Positions 9,527-19,945 of a stretch of 64,000 nucleotides of DNA are shown here, piece after piece. The number at the start of each line of letters is the position of its first letter. Within the stretch, counting starts at the first letter, position 1. Under the pieces are notes generated by a model. It saw only the letters and a program-made list of their open reading frames with translations, did no database searches and was not told the origin of the DNA. Both the position numbers and the translations under genes were made by a program. This stretch comes from Agriterribacter humi (lineage in GTDB: Bacteria > Bacteroidota > Bacteroidia > Chitinophagales > Chitinophagaceae): NCBI RefSeq assembly GCF_009192765.1, contig NZ_VOHQ01000002.1, forward strand, positions 310,001 to 374,000. Reading direction: 5' to 3'.

Positions 9527-9636
9527 ATTGCCCGTAATATCAAAAGCAGAAGAACTTAGTAAAGAATGTGAAATTACTACCGCCAAAAGCATATCACCAG
9601 GAGATCAAACTTAGCTAGTTTAGAAAAATTAATTAC

Positions 9637-10681
9637 ATGAAAGATTCCGGTATCGGTTCAATAGATTTAATTATAATACTGGCTTACATTATTGGCATTC
9701 TGGCAATTGGCCTGCTCAGCGTAAGGAAGAAGAAAATGACCAGCATCAACTATTTTTTGGCCGGACGAAGTTCCAAATGGCCAATTGTAGGCGCTGCTGG
9801 GTCTTGCAGCTTCTGGTTATAGCGAAGGATGGGCGTGGGGTAATTTTGAATGGATGGTGTTTTTACATTATTCTGCTGACACTTATATTCGCGCCGTTTT
9901 ATTTCAAAACCCAAATTGCTACGCTTCCTCAATTCCTGGAAAAACGATATGGACCCGCATCAAGAACATTTGTTGCTTTTATGGGAACCGTTATAGGTGG
10001 ACTAAAATCGGTTATGTTAACAGAAACGGTACAAACGATTATTCTTATTTCAGGCGCTGTATTACTTACCATTTTTCCCATTCTTGAATTGCCGCGACAT
10101 GGAATAATCTCTTTTGCATTATTTAAGGATGCTTAAACGCTTCAGACCTAAAACTACCGGTAAAGCGCAGGTGTTTTTGGGTCGTATTGCGGCTGTTATT
10201 ATAATGATTGCAGCCATGCTTTGGTCGATACAGGGTGGAAATTTTTCCGGCATTTTTGAAGCGATCAATAAAATTGCCGCGGCAATGGCCCCACCTATTA
10301 CCAACGGTTTTTTTATTGGGGGTTTTTAGTAAACGGGGAACCAAAGAAGCTTCCATAGTAACACTTTGCCTCGGATTTGTGCTTGGCATAATTTCATTTT
10401 GTTTTGACTATGTGCCCATCAGTGGCAAAATGTATATAACCAATGATTGGGGTATTCCATTTATGATGCAGGCCTGGTGGCTGTTTTGTTTCAACTGCAT
10501 TATTTATTACGTTGTTAGTTATTTAACGCCCAGGCCAGATCCCAAAGCAATTGCTGAGTGCACGTGAAAGAGTCCATTTTCTGTACTTACCCAGGGAAAG
10601 TTTAAAGGAGTAAAAGACATACGCTTTTTAGCCGGGTTGCTTTTGTTGTTCCTCGCTGTCATGTACAGCATTTTCAGATAA
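9637..10681 (+). pseudogene. Broken sodium/solute symporter (SSS family)
   Basis: Pieces of an SGLT-type sodium:solute symporter lie in order but in different frames. They are the N-terminal helix and INYFLAGRSSKWPIVGAA (9637 on), GLAASGYSEGWAWGNFEWM after a shift near 9795, FAPFYFKTQIATLPQFLEKR and RTFVAFMGTVIGGLKSVMLT after another near 9850, VFLGRIAAVIIMIAAMLW near 10165, VTLCLGFVLGIISFCFDYVP after 10330, and LAGLLLLFLAVMYSIFR ending at 10681. At least four frameshifts are needed, and the total of about 1.05 kb is far short of the usual 1.6 kb or more, so internal deletions are also present (one removes helix 2). The gene cannot make a transporter. Its position next to an AraC regulator suggests a former sugar importer. 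Confidence 0.88.
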
Positions 10682-10965
10682 TAATTATAAGGACAGGGTT
10701 CCGTATTTGATCTGCGTCTGCAAATATTGGCATTTGCAAAGATATATCTGTAGTTCAAATAAAAAGAATATGGATATGAAGTGCAGATAGAAAGGCGTTT
10801 TAAAAGATGGGAAATTTTGTTGCAGACTGGATAAAATTCGTATGCATGGTAGTGTTGGATCAATATATCTTTATTACCTGATTTAATTACAGGTTGAGTG
10901 ATTAGCAAGTCAGCTAACGCGGCAATTCTTACACAGCATTTAATTTAAAGACCAAAATTCTGATT

Positions 10966-13900
10966 ATGAAGAAAATCCTGACTGTTTTTGGAATATTCCT
11001 GTTGTTTACAGGAATAAGCGCTACGGTTTGTGCACAGCGGCGGCAAATAACCGGCACTGTGCTAAACAGCGAAGGGGTTCCCATTAAATTTGCCACCATA
11101 AAAGTAACGGGGACCAGCGTGGGCACCAGCGCAGATGAACAAGGTGTATTTAAAATTAATATTGACGGTCATGACGAGTTGGAGGTTACTGCTATTGGTT
11201 TCGAACCGAGTACTATTAAGTTGGGCAAAAACAATTCAATCGTTGTTACACTGATTTCAGCCAAAAATAATTTGGGTGAGGTAGTGGTTACAGCCCTTGG
11301 ACTTTCGCGGGCTAAAAAAACACTTGGTTATTCGGTACAGGAACTTAACAACAGTGCGCTTACCGATGCTGCCGATAATAACATTATAAATACTGTTTCC
11401 GGAAAGATTGCCGGCGCCCAGGTAACAAGTGGTGGCAGCACAATCGGTTCTTCCTCAAGAATTGTGATCAGGGGTAATGCATCTTTTTCCGGCAATCAGC
11501 CTTTATTTGTTGTAGATGGAACGCCGATTGATAATACTACTACCAATCTTGATGGCGGTGGCGGAATAGATTGGGGTAATACCGCTTCGGATCTTGATCC
11601 CAATGATATAGAGTCTATGACCGTTCTTAAGGGTGCTAATGCAGCAGCATTGTATGGAAGCCGCGCTACCAATGGTGTTATACTTATTACCACAAAAAAA
11701 GGTTCTAAAAATAAGGGACTGGGCGTGGATATTAATTCATCGGTCGTGTTTAATGTACCGGGTTATTGGCCAAAATTTCAAAATGAATATGGTGGCGGTT
11801 GGGATGGAGAAGAATTTATCTATAAGAAATTCCTTGAGGATAATCCCGGTTCGACACTTACCTATAACGAGTATGCCAACCAGTATTCTTACAAATATGT
11901 AGATGGAAATGGAGGAGGCATCAACGATGCCTGGCCGATTAACTGGGGGCCGCGTCTTGATGCAGGCCTTAAACTTGATCAGTGGTCAACAGGGCCTGCC
12001 AGTCCATGGGTTTCTAGAAAAAATAACTATAAGGATTTTTATAACACGGAAATTACAACAGTAAACAGTGTTGCCGTTAGTGCAGGGGGAGAAAGGGCTT
12101 CCGGTCGCTTCGCATTCACCAACCAGAACACGCCAACCGGGATATTACCCAATACCGATCAAAAACAAAATACGATCAACACAAGCTTTACCTTAACTCC
12201 TACAGACCGGCTCTCTGTGATTGGCAATATTTCCTACCTGGTAAAAAGCAGTGACAACATTCCTGTTAACGGTTATACAGGGGTGGGGGTTGATTTTGCA
12301 TGGACAGAACGGGATTTTGATACCAAATATTTACGCGAACAATTCGAAAAAAATGGTAATGTCAGTATGTTTCCCGGAGTCGATAATTATTACTACTACT
12401 ATGAGAACCTCAATAGTCTTAACAGGGAAAGGGGCTTTGGAAACGTCACTGCCACCTATAAGATGACGAACTGGTTATCTGCCATGGCTCGCGGCGGTAC
12501 AGATTTTTATACGGAGAAGAGGAAATCGATAACGCAGTCTGGTACTGCAAACAATGTCCGCAGAGGCCAGGGCGGGCAATTTAATCAAACCAATATTTTC
12601 ACAAGGGAAACAAACCTCGATTTCATTTTAAATTTTGATAAAACTTTTGGCAATATCCGGGTTGACGGTCTTGCGGGTGCGAATTACCGTGATAATGTAT
12701 ACAACAGTACATACCTGGCTGCAAGCAACCTTACTGTTCCTGATCTGTACACCATTTCAAATGTTAAGGGAGCACCTACCACTTCCATGTTTGACAGTAA
12801 AAAAAGAACCAATAGCGTTTTCGGGTCAGTTAACGTTTCGTATAAAGACTTCCTGTTTGTTGGTGTAACGGGACGTAACGACTGGAGCTCTACTCTTCCA
12901 CCAGACAACAGGTCATACTTTTATCCCTCAGCCAGTCTGGGTTTTGTGGTAACGGATGCATTTAATATTAAATCGGATGTTTTATCCTTTGCAAAAATAA
13001 GAGCCAGCGTGGCAAAGGTTGGTGGAGATACCGACCCCTATCAACTGAGCAGAACTTACTCAGCCAGTTCCTTTAATTCCATCTCCATGTTTGCGCCAAC
13101 CGGTACTTTACCGCCAGCTAATTTAAAACCACAGGAAACAAACTCTTATGAAATTGGAGCTAACCTGCGGTTTATTAAAAACAGGTTATCACTTGATGTA
13201 ACTTATTACGACCAGATAACGGTAAACCAAATCATAAGCGTTGCCACTTCCACTACTACCGGGTATACCGGTATGCGCTTGAATGCCGGTGAGATTGAGA
13301 ACAAAGGCGTAGAAGTAATGCTCAACGCACGCATTCTCGAAAGTACTTCGGGCTTTAACTGGAACATTGCGGTTAACTGGGCAAAAAATACAAATGTGGT
13401 GAACGAATTATATGGAGGCTTACAATCGTACCAGATATCTGCCGGCTTCGGTGGCGCTTTAACGTTAGGAATTCCCGGACAGAAATGGGGAAGTATCTGG
13501 GGACTGCCATTTGTCAGAGATGACAAGTCGGGCAAAATGGTTGTGGGAGATGACGGTATTCCCTTAACAACAAATGTTGCCAAAAATTTTGGAACGGTTA
13601 CTCCTGATTGGATCGGCGGTATCAACAATAGCTTCCGGTATAAAAATATCAGCCTGAGCTTTCTTATTGATATGAGGAAAGGCGGCAAATTCTTCAGCAC
13701 TACCGCATGGCATGCTTATCCAACCGGAAGCTACGAGGTAACTACAGCGGATAATGTAAGAGAAACAGGATTGATACTGGATGCGGTGAAAGAAGATGGC
13801 ACACCAAATGATGTGCGTGTATCTGCCCAGCAGTATTATGGAGGCGCCTGGGTATGGAATAATCATGAATATTCGATTCTTGACGGATCCTATATAAAGC

Positions 13901-14136
13901 TGAGAGAAGTGATCCTTGGATACAATTTCAATGTAAAAAATATTCAATGGCTGAAGAAACTGAACCTGTCTGTTTTCGGAAGAAATCTTGCCATACTGCA
14001 GAGGGATGAAAGCACTGCTAAGTATGGACTGGATCCTGAAGTAGGAATGGGCGGCGGTAATGCAGGTGTTGGCTTTGAAAATTTCCAGATACCTACTACC
14101 CGCAACTTCGGGTTCAAACTCTCTGTAACCTTCTGA
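10966..14136 (+). CDS. SusC/RagA-type TonB-dependent outer-membrane transporter (PUL1)
   Basis: Outer-membrane importer of 1056 residues that pairs with the next gene product to take up glycan fragments. An export signal (ILTVFGIFLLFTGISATVCA) is followed by a carboxypeptidase-regulatory-like domain (about residues 25-105). The SusC hinge EVVVTALGLSRAKKTLGYS comes next. The plug domain has VRI-type strands (IVIRGNASFSGNQPLFVVDG), the marker NDIESMTVLKGANAAALYG and GVILITTKKG. The remainder is the 22-strand barrel ending in aromatic Phe (KLSVTF). The SusD partner begins 36 bp downstream. It opens a run of genes for fucose and peptide breakdown, so a fucosylated ligand is likely by inference. 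The length is normal and no defect is seen. Confidence 0.95.
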   Translation: MKKILTVFGIFLLFTGISATVCAQRRQITGTVLNSEGVPIKFATIKVTGTSVGTSADEQGVFKINIDGHDELEVTAIGFEPSTIKLGKNNSIVVTLISAKNNLGEVVVTALGLSRAKKTLGYSVQELNNSALTDAADNNIINTVSGKIAGAQVTSGGSTIGSSSRIVIRGNASFSGNQPLFVVDGTPIDNTTTNLDGGGGIDWGNTASDLDPNDIESMTVLKGANAAALYGSRATNGVILITTKKGSKNKGLGVDINSSVVFNVPGYWPKFQNEYGGGWDGEEFIYKKFLEDNPGSTLTYNEYANQYSYKYVDGNGGGINDAWPINWGPRLDAGLKLDQWSTGPASPWVSRKNNYKDFYNTEITTVNSVAVSAGGERASGRFAFTNQNTPTGILPNTDQKQNTINTSFTLTPTDRLSVIGNISYLVKSSDNIPVNGYTGVGVDFAWTERDFDTKYLREQFEKNGNVSMFPGVDNYYYYYENLNSLNRERGFGNVTATYKMTNWLSAMARGGTDFYTEKRKSITQSGTANNVRRGQGGQFNQTNIFTRETNLDFILNFDKTFGNIRVDGLAGANYRDNVYNSTYLAASNLTVPDLYTISNVKGAPTTSMFDSKKRTNSVFGSVNVSYKDFLFVGVTGRNDWSSTLPPDNRSYFYPSASLGFVVTDAFNIKSDVLSFAKIRASVAKVGGDTDPYQLSRTYSASSFNSISMFAPTGTLPPANLKPQETNSYEIGANLRFIKNRLSLDVTYYDQITVNQIISVATSTTTGYTGMRLNAGEIENKGVEVMLNARILESTSGFNWNIAVNWAKNTNVVNELYGGLQSYQISAGFGGALTLGIPGQKWGSIWGLPFVRDDKSGKMVVGDDGIPLTTNVAKNFGTVTPDWIGGINNSFRYKNISLSFLIDMRKGGKFFSTTAWHAYPTGSYEVTTADNVRETGLILDAVKEDGTPNDVRVSAQQYYGGAWVWNNHEYSILDGSYIKLREVILGYNFNVKNIQWLKKLNLSVFGRNLAILQRDESTAKYGLDPEVGMGGGNAGVGFENFQIPTTRNFGFKLSVTF

Positions 14137-14172
14137 TTTTTTAATGAAGACTGAAACGTAAAGACATTCGAC

Positions 14173-15648
14173 ATGAAAAAAATATTAACGACGCAATTGT
14201 TTCTTATTACCGGCACATTGTTAATACTTGCAGGTAGTTGCACCAAAGATTTTGATTCCATCAACGAAAATCCAAACGCGGCTACTGTTGTTCCGGGCAC
14301 CAACGTGCTGGGCCGCGGTATTATTTCCTCAACCAATACTTTGTTTGGAGAACGGTTAGCGATTTATTATACGGGATCCTATGCAGGGCATACTGCCGCC
14401 ATAGGACTGGGAGATTACGAGTACCGTGTAGATATTAACAACAGTATGTGGCGTGGAATGTACATTGCCATGACCTACCTGCTGGACGCAGCAAAAATTG
14501 CGAAGGAAGAGGGAAACAACAATCTGTATGCGGCTGCAATGACGCTGAAAGCATACGATGCTCAAAAAACTACAGATATGTGGGGCGATGTTCCCTATAC
14601 GGAAGCCTTTCGGTTAGATTCAAGCATACTATACCCGAAGTACGATGACCAGCAGACGGTATATCATGCCATTTTAAGTGAACTAAAAGAAGCTGCAGAA
14701 ATTTTTAAATCTGGTGGTACAGATAATATTGGTGTGGGCGACTTTATTTTTAAAGGGGATGTTGCAAAATGGAGAAAATTCTGTAATTCGCTTCGGTTGA
14801 GAGTGGCCATCCGCATATCGCAGGTGGATGCTGCAACAGCAACCGCTGTTATATCAGAAATACTGGGCGATCCTGCTTCTTACCCCGTTATGACGGAGAA
14901 TGAGGATAACGCGTATCTATGGTTTCCCGGTGTTTCTCCTGATACCGAACCCTGGTATAACCGGTTGGGCACAAACGGTGCATATACCGATCAATACCGC
15001 ATGAATGATGTATTGGTAAGTGCGCTTAAAGATAACAGTGATCCTCGGTTATCCGTATATGCACGGCTCAATAATAATGGGGGTTACAACGGGTACAAAT
15101 TTGGTCCCACACAGTTAAGCGATCCGGTAAACAATGGTAATAACGTATCGGGTATAGGCGAACGGTTTGCCAATAATCCGTCCGGCTTTTCTCCTTTTAT
15201 GAATTGTTCAGAAGTAAGTTTCATCAAAGCTGAAGCATATGAAAGAAACCTGGTAACAGGAGACGCTGAGGCAGCATACGAAGAAGCGATTACATTATCC
15301 TGTACAGAAAATGGTATTGCCGGTGGTGATATTGCAACCTTCCTGGGCCAGCCGGAAGTAGCATGGGACGGTGGCAGCACCTCTAATTTGCACAAAATTT
15401 ATTTGCAGAAATGGATCAGCCTTTTCAAACAATCAGAAGAAGCCTGGTCAGAAGCCAGGAGAACTGATATACCCCTGATGACAAATATTGCCAAGGATTA
15501 TTCAGCTACCCATAACAGGCCACCATTCAGGCTGGCATATGCAGATGAAGAAAAAACATTAAATACAAGTTTTCCTACCGATGTTACAGAAGATGATATT
15601 TTCTGGGGTACACAGGTATGGTGGGATACAAGAACGGGTGTTCATTAA
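14173..15648 (+). CDS. SusD/RagB-like surface glycan-binding lipoprotein (PUL1)
   Basis: Ligand-capturing lid of the SusCD complex, 491 residues, anchored at the cell surface. The signal ends in a lipobox (ILAGSC, Cys at about residue 24), followed by TKDFDSINENPNA, the usual start of the SusD_2-type branch. TPR-like helices follow, with MWGDVPYTEAF at about 135-145, KWRKFCNSLRLRVAIRIS near 200 and the C-terminal EEAWSEARRTDIPL. It lies 36 bp after its SusC partner and 136 bp before the fucosidase. All family landmarks are present. The bound sugar cannot be read from the sequence. Confidence 0.93.
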   Translation: MKKILTTQLFLITGTLLILAGSCTKDFDSINENPNAATVVPGTNVLGRGIISSTNTLFGERLAIYYTGSYAGHTAAIGLGDYEYRVDINNSMWRGMYIAMTYLLDAAKIAKEEGNNNLYAAAMTLKAYDAQKTTDMWGDVPYTEAFRLDSSILYPKYDDQQTVYHAILSELKEAAEIFKSGGTDNIGVGDFIFKGDVAKWRKFCNSLRLRVAIRISQVDAATATAVISEILGDPASYPVMTENEDNAYLWFPGVSPDTEPWYNRLGTNGAYTDQYRMNDVLVSALKDNSDPRLSVYARLNNNGGYNGYKFGPTQLSDPVNNGNNVSGIGERFANNPSGFSPFMNCSEVSFIKAEAYERNLVTGDAEAAYEEAITLSCTENGIAGGDIATFLGQPEVAWDGGSTSNLHKIYLQKWISLFKQSEEAWSEARRTDIPLMTNIAKDYSATHNRPPFRLAYADEEKTLNTSFPTDVTEDDIFWGTQVWWDTRTGVH

Positions 15649-15784
15649 CAGCATTTGGATTTTATTTAATGAAAACTAAATAAAGAAAACCTCTTAACAG
15701 GGATATTTCTTTTCCCGTGCGAATCTTAGCGGGCAATTTTTCACAGGGGTCAATAAACGGTTCCCGGTTTTATTAATTTTTGGT

Positions 15785-18244
15785 ATGAAAAAAAATGTTT
15801 TTGCCTTCTTTTTATTGTTGTATTGTTCGCTACAATCAATATATGGCCAAAATACCGGTATCAGCATTGATAATAAAAGTTTTGATCCTTCAACATTACT
15901 ATGGTACCGCTCTCCGGCTTCTGTTTGGGAAGAGGCATTGCCGGTAGGAAACGGCCGGTTGGGTGCAATGGTATTTGGAAAATATGGTGAAGAAAGAATA
16001 CAGCTCAATGAAGATACTTACTGGTCTGGTGGCCCATATTCAACTGTAGTTAAAGGAGGACATGAAAAGCTGGCTGAAATTCAGAAGGATATTTTTGAAG
16101 GGAAACCGCTGGAGGCCCATAAATTATTTGGAAGACATTTGATGGGATACCCGGTAGAACAGCAAAAGTATCAATCGCTGGCGAATATTGTGCTCACCTT
16201 CAAAAACGAAAAAGAAGTAACTGGTTACAAACGGTGGCTCGACCTTGCAACAGGAACAACTGCTGTTGAGTACAAAGCACATGGCGTTACCTATACCAGG
16301 GAAGTGTTTTCATCGGTGCCCGATCAAACCATCGCTATCAGAATTACTGCTGATAAGCCAGGAAGCATTTCTTTTACAGCTGAGTTAAGGGGTGAGAGAA
16401 ACAGCGCCCATTCAAACTATGCTACGGATTATTTCAGGATGGATGGTAAAGGAAATGATGAACTGGTGCTCACGGGCAAATCAGCCGATTATATGGGCAT
16501 TGAAGGAAAACTTCGCTATGAGGTAAGATTAAAAGCAGTAGCAGATGGCGGTACTATGAAAGTGGATGATATTGACCTGGTAGTTGAAAATGCAAATGCA
16601 GTAACGTTGTATTTTGTAGCTGCTACTAATTTTATAAATTATAAAGATGTAAGCGGCGACCATCATGCAAAAGTTGAAAATTACCTGAAAAATATAGAAG
16701 GAAAATCTTATGACGGCATTAAAACGGCTGCCATAAAAGATTACCAGTCTTTATTCAACCGGGTGAGCTTAACACTTCCTTCAACAAAAAATTCATTTCT
16801 GCCAACCGATGAACGTATAAAAGCAGTTGCTACAGCATTAGATCCACAACTTGCTTCATTGGCTTACCAGTTTGGCAGGTATGTGCTGATCTCATCTTCG
16901 CGCCCGGGCACAGAACCGGCGAACCTGCAAGGAATATGGAATAATAATATGAACCCGTCGTGGGATTCAAAGTATACAACCAATATCAATGCTGAGATGA
17001 ATTATTGGCCTGTTGAATCCAGCAATCTTTCGGAACTGGCGGAGCCTTTAATTCAATTGGTAAAAGATGTTACTGATCAGGGTAGCCAGGTGGCCAAGGA
17101 ACATTATGGTGCAGGTGGTTGGGTATTACATCAAAATACAGATATATGGCGTGTTGCCGCGCCGATGGACGGACCAACCTGGGGCACATTTACTGTTGGA
17201 GGTGCCTGGTTAACAAATCAATTGTGGGAGCATTACCTCTTTACATTAGATAAAAATTATCTGAAAGATATTTATCCGGTGATGAAAGGTGCTGTGCAGT
17301 TTTTTATGGATTTCCTTGTACCCTATCCCAATAATGATAAGAACTGGTTGATTACATGTCCTTCCACTTCCCCGGAAAATCCACCTAAGGGTCCGGGTTA
17401 CCGTTATTTTTTTGATGAATTAACCGCCATGTATTATTTCACTACTATTTGTGCAGGTGCTTCTATTGACATGCAGATCATCTCTGATCTTTTTGGTGGC
17501 TATATTGATGCATCCAAAGTACTGGGAGTAGACGAAGATTTGTCAACTGCCGTTACAAAGGCCAGGGCCCGGTTAGTACCACCACAGGTTGGATCAAACG
17601 GTATGTTGCAGGAATGGGCGGAAGATTTTGAACAAATGGAAGACAAGCACCGTCATATTTCGCTGTTATACGGGTTGTATCCCGGCAACGTGATCTCGGC
17701 AAAAAGAACGCCATCTTTAATTGAGCCAGTGAAAAAAGTACTTGAAGAACGGGGCGATGAAGGCACCGGCTTTTCAAGAGCCTGGAAAATGAGTTTATGG
17801 GCAAGACTGTATGATGGGGACAGGGCGTTGAAAATATTTAAAGGCTATCTTAAACAACAAAGTTATCCGCAACTGTTTGCAAAGTGTTATACGCCACTGC
17901 AGGTAGATGGCACATTGGGAGTTACTGCCGGTATTACAGAAATGCTGCTGCAATCCCACGAAGGCGTGATTGATCTGTTACCTGCGCTACCCACAGAATG
18001 GGCAGAAGGAAAACTGACCGGCGCCTGCGCACGTGGCGCTTTTGAAGTAAGTTTTGAATGGGAAAAAAGCAAAATCACCAAAGCGGTTATCCTTTCGAAG
18101 CAGGGAGGAGAATGCAGTGTAAATGCAAAGATCCCCGTGGTGATAAAATCAAACGGAAAAAAAATTACTTTCAAAAATGCAGGCAATGGCGTAATAAAAT
18201 TTCTCACGAAAAAAGGAGAACAATATTATATCACCCCAAAATAA
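15785..18244 (+). CDS. GH95 alpha-L-fucosidase, exported
   Basis: Glycoside hydrolase of 819 residues that removes terminal alpha-linked L-fucose by inversion. A type I signal (MKKNVFAFFLLLYCSLQSIYG) is present. The N-terminal beta domain begins with WYRSPASVWEEALPVGNGRL and RIQLNEDTYWSGGPY, the GH95 hallmark. The alpha/alpha barrel carries the catalytic-site motifs HQNTDIW (about residue 452), QEWAEDFE (about 608, containing the acid) and QVDGTLG (about 707; QxDGNxG is more usual). Its place after susCD makes it the defining enzyme of PUL1. GH95 also includes a few alpha-galactosidase-type members, but the motifs best fit fucosidase. The next gene starts only 6 bp downstream. Confidence 0.9.
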   Translation: MKKNVFAFFLLLYCSLQSIYGQNTGISIDNKSFDPSTLLWYRSPASVWEEALPVGNGRLGAMVFGKYGEERIQLNEDTYWSGGPYSTVVKGGHEKLAEIQKDIFEGKPLEAHKLFGRHLMGYPVEQQKYQSLANIVLTFKNEKEVTGYKRWLDLATGTTAVEYKAHGVTYTREVFSSVPDQTIAIRITADKPGSISFTAELRGERNSAHSNYATDYFRMDGKGNDELVLTGKSADYMGIEGKLRYEVRLKAVADGGTMKVDDIDLVVENANAVTLYFVAATNFINYKDVSGDHHAKVENYLKNIEGKSYDGIKTAAIKDYQSLFNRVSLTLPSTKNSFLPTDERIKAVATALDPQLASLAYQFGRYVLISSSRPGTEPANLQGIWNNNMNPSWDSKYTTNINAEMNYWPVESSNLSELAEPLIQLVKDVTDQGSQVAKEHYGAGGWVLHQNTDIWRVAAPMDGPTWGTFTVGGAWLTNQLWEHYLFTLDKNYLKDIYPVMKGAVQFFMDFLVPYPNNDKNWLITCPSTSPENPPKGPGYRYFFDELTAMYYFTTICAGASIDMQIISDLFGGYIDASKVLGVDEDLSTAVTKARARLVPPQVGSNGMLQEWAEDFEQMEDKHRHISLLYGLYPGNVISAKRTPSLIEPVKKVLEERGDEGTGFSRAWKMSLWARLYDGDRALKIFKGYLKQQSYPQLFAKCYTPLQVDGTLGVTAGITEMLLQSHEGVIDLLPALPTEWAEGKLTGACARGAFEVSFEWEKSKITKAVILSKQGGECSVNAKIPVVIKSNGKKITFKNAGNGVIKFLTKKGEQYYITPK

Positions 18245-18250
18245 ATTCAG

Positions 18251-19894
18251 GTGGGAACAAAGAATTTCATCAGCCTGTGCAGGGCTTGTATTTTCTTCCT
18301 GCTCATTTTTTTATCGCAGGTAACGGTTGCGCAGGTAAAGAAATTACAACAACCGTCGGGCGGACTGAAAGGTTATATTACGATGCGGATACAACCTCCA
18401 CCTGATGGCTTTGGTTATGGCATCAGCTTTTATTCAGGGGTATGGCCTTTGCTTGATAAATCACTTTCTGATTTTCAGATAGGATTGCCTTCTACATGGA
18501 TCATTCCTGATAACCGCGGATTTAATGAACCACTTTGTCCTCCGGGAACCATTGCCAGGGATAACTGGGATGAAAGGGGTCCTTCCTACAGGGATGTTTT
18601 TCAAACAATTGAGGGAGGACTGGGCTTTTGGGCAAGCACACAATTTAGTTCAACTACACCCAAGTTCCGCATCAATGGTACGCCTAACTGTTACAACAGC
18701 GAAATCTCCTCACCTGGCTGGGGATTTGGTAATCCCGATCCGCTTGACGCTAACGGAATGGGACTGGCGCAGCTCAGTAATCGCCTGGTTATACCGCCAG
18801 ACGGACTCACTTTTGAACAAGGCGATGCAGGAGATCTGTTCGGCAATGCATGGATGGTGCTTCCCCTAATGGAAGCCAAAGCAAAAAAAGCTGCCGATGA
18901 TGTGCCTACCGGTAACCAAAGCTGGACAGTATTTATTAATGCAGCTAATTTTAAAGGCCCCCTGGCTTTTTATGTACCCGCTGTTTGGAGTCGCATTGCA
19001 AAAGGCTATCCAACAGCAGAGGGTCGTAGTTTAGATGCCAAACCAGGAATTGCCGGAGGCGGCGCTATGGAAGTAAATACCGTTCCTTACTTTGAAAGTA
19101 CAGATGCAAAAGGAACACGCTATTCAAAAGTGCCCCGGTTGCAATTTCCCGTAAATAAAGAAGGCAATACTGTATTGATGCAGGATGTAACCATGTATTC
19201 TGCGGATGCATTGTATCGTCAAATGGAATTAATGATCACTTCAGGAAACATTGTAAACGGGCAGTTCAATAACGCCGGGGCCTATACGGCAAAATGTAAA
19301 ACCTTACCCATCGTATTGAAACAGGGTGATGAAAATATAAAACTAACGGACTTATCTCCGGCCGTTGAAACTACTATGTTCGGCGAATCCTCTTTCGGTC
19401 TTAACTGGAAGAGTGCTAAAAAAACAGGATATTTCCCAGAATATTTTAAAAAGCAGGGCGATAGTATGATTGCTATTACTGCAGCGCAGGTTCCTGCTGA
19501 AACGCATTTAAGAGAGCAAACATTTACTCCCGGCAAAACCGGGAAGGCTTACACTTCACCCAAAGAAAAAGGAACAGTCTGGACAACACCCGGTCCAAAA
19601 GCTGGCCCTTATACTGCCTCCTTAAAAGATGGTTCAGTTATTACTTATTATTGGTATCGTTTTACTGATCAGCCTTCCATCCAATCACTTGCATTAAGCA
19701 CAGCAGAAAAGGAGCGGCTTCAAAAAATGGTTGAATTCATTCATACCCACTGGACAACAGATAAACAATATATGTCAGCTCCGTCGAGAGGGAAATTGGC
19801 CAGCTTAGATAAGGCAATTCTTGTTAATCCACCTAAAGGGTTGGAAATTGGATACGTACCTGTAGTTGTTCGTCAGTCAGGGAAAGATCAGTAA
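18251..19894 (+). CDS. Secreted protein of unknown function (PUL1)
   Basis: I do not recognise a family. The protein has 547 residues from a GTG at 18251; the frame is bounded by the GH95 stop 6 bp upstream, and only this start retains the signal peptide (RACIFFLLIFLSQVTVAQ). The mature part is rich in Gly, Pro and aromatics, with a motif-like WGFGNPDPLDANGMGLAQLS and long beta-prone stretches. It includes TYYWYRFTDQPSIQSLALS near the C-terminus and no transmembrane segment. An absence of cysteine clusters and of obvious acid/base motifs argues neither for nor against an enzyme. Its co-transcription between the fucosidase and the dipeptidyl peptidase suggests a role in binding or processing the same glycoprotein, which is inference. 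Confidence 0.8.
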   Translation: MGTKNFISLCRACIFFLLIFLSQVTVAQVKKLQQPSGGLKGYITMRIQPPPDGFGYGISFYSGVWPLLDKSLSDFQIGLPSTWIIPDNRGFNEPLCPPGTIARDNWDERGPSYRDVFQTIEGGLGFWASTQFSSTTPKFRINGTPNCYNSEISSPGWGFGNPDPLDANGMGLAQLSNRLVIPPDGLTFEQGDAGDLFGNAWMVLPLMEAKAKKAADDVPTGNQSWTVFINAANFKGPLAFYVPAVWSRIAKGYPTAEGRSLDAKPGIAGGGAMEVNTVPYFESTDAKGTRYSKVPRLQFPVNKEGNTVLMQDVTMYSADALYRQMELMITSGNIVNGQFNNAGAYTAKCKTLPIVLKQGDENIKLTDLSPAVETTMFGESSFGLNWKSAKKTGYFPEYFKKQGDSMIAITAAQVPAETHLREQTFTPGKTGKAYTSPKEKGTVWTTPGPKAGPYTASLKDGSVITYYWYRFTDQPSIQSLALSTAEKERLQKMVEFIHTHWTTDKQYMSAPSRGKLASLDKAILVNPPKGLEIGYVPVVVRQSGKDQ

Positions 19895-19945
19895 TGCAGG
19901 CAAGGTATATTAAGAATATTCAGGAAAATCATAACCATCGAAGAG

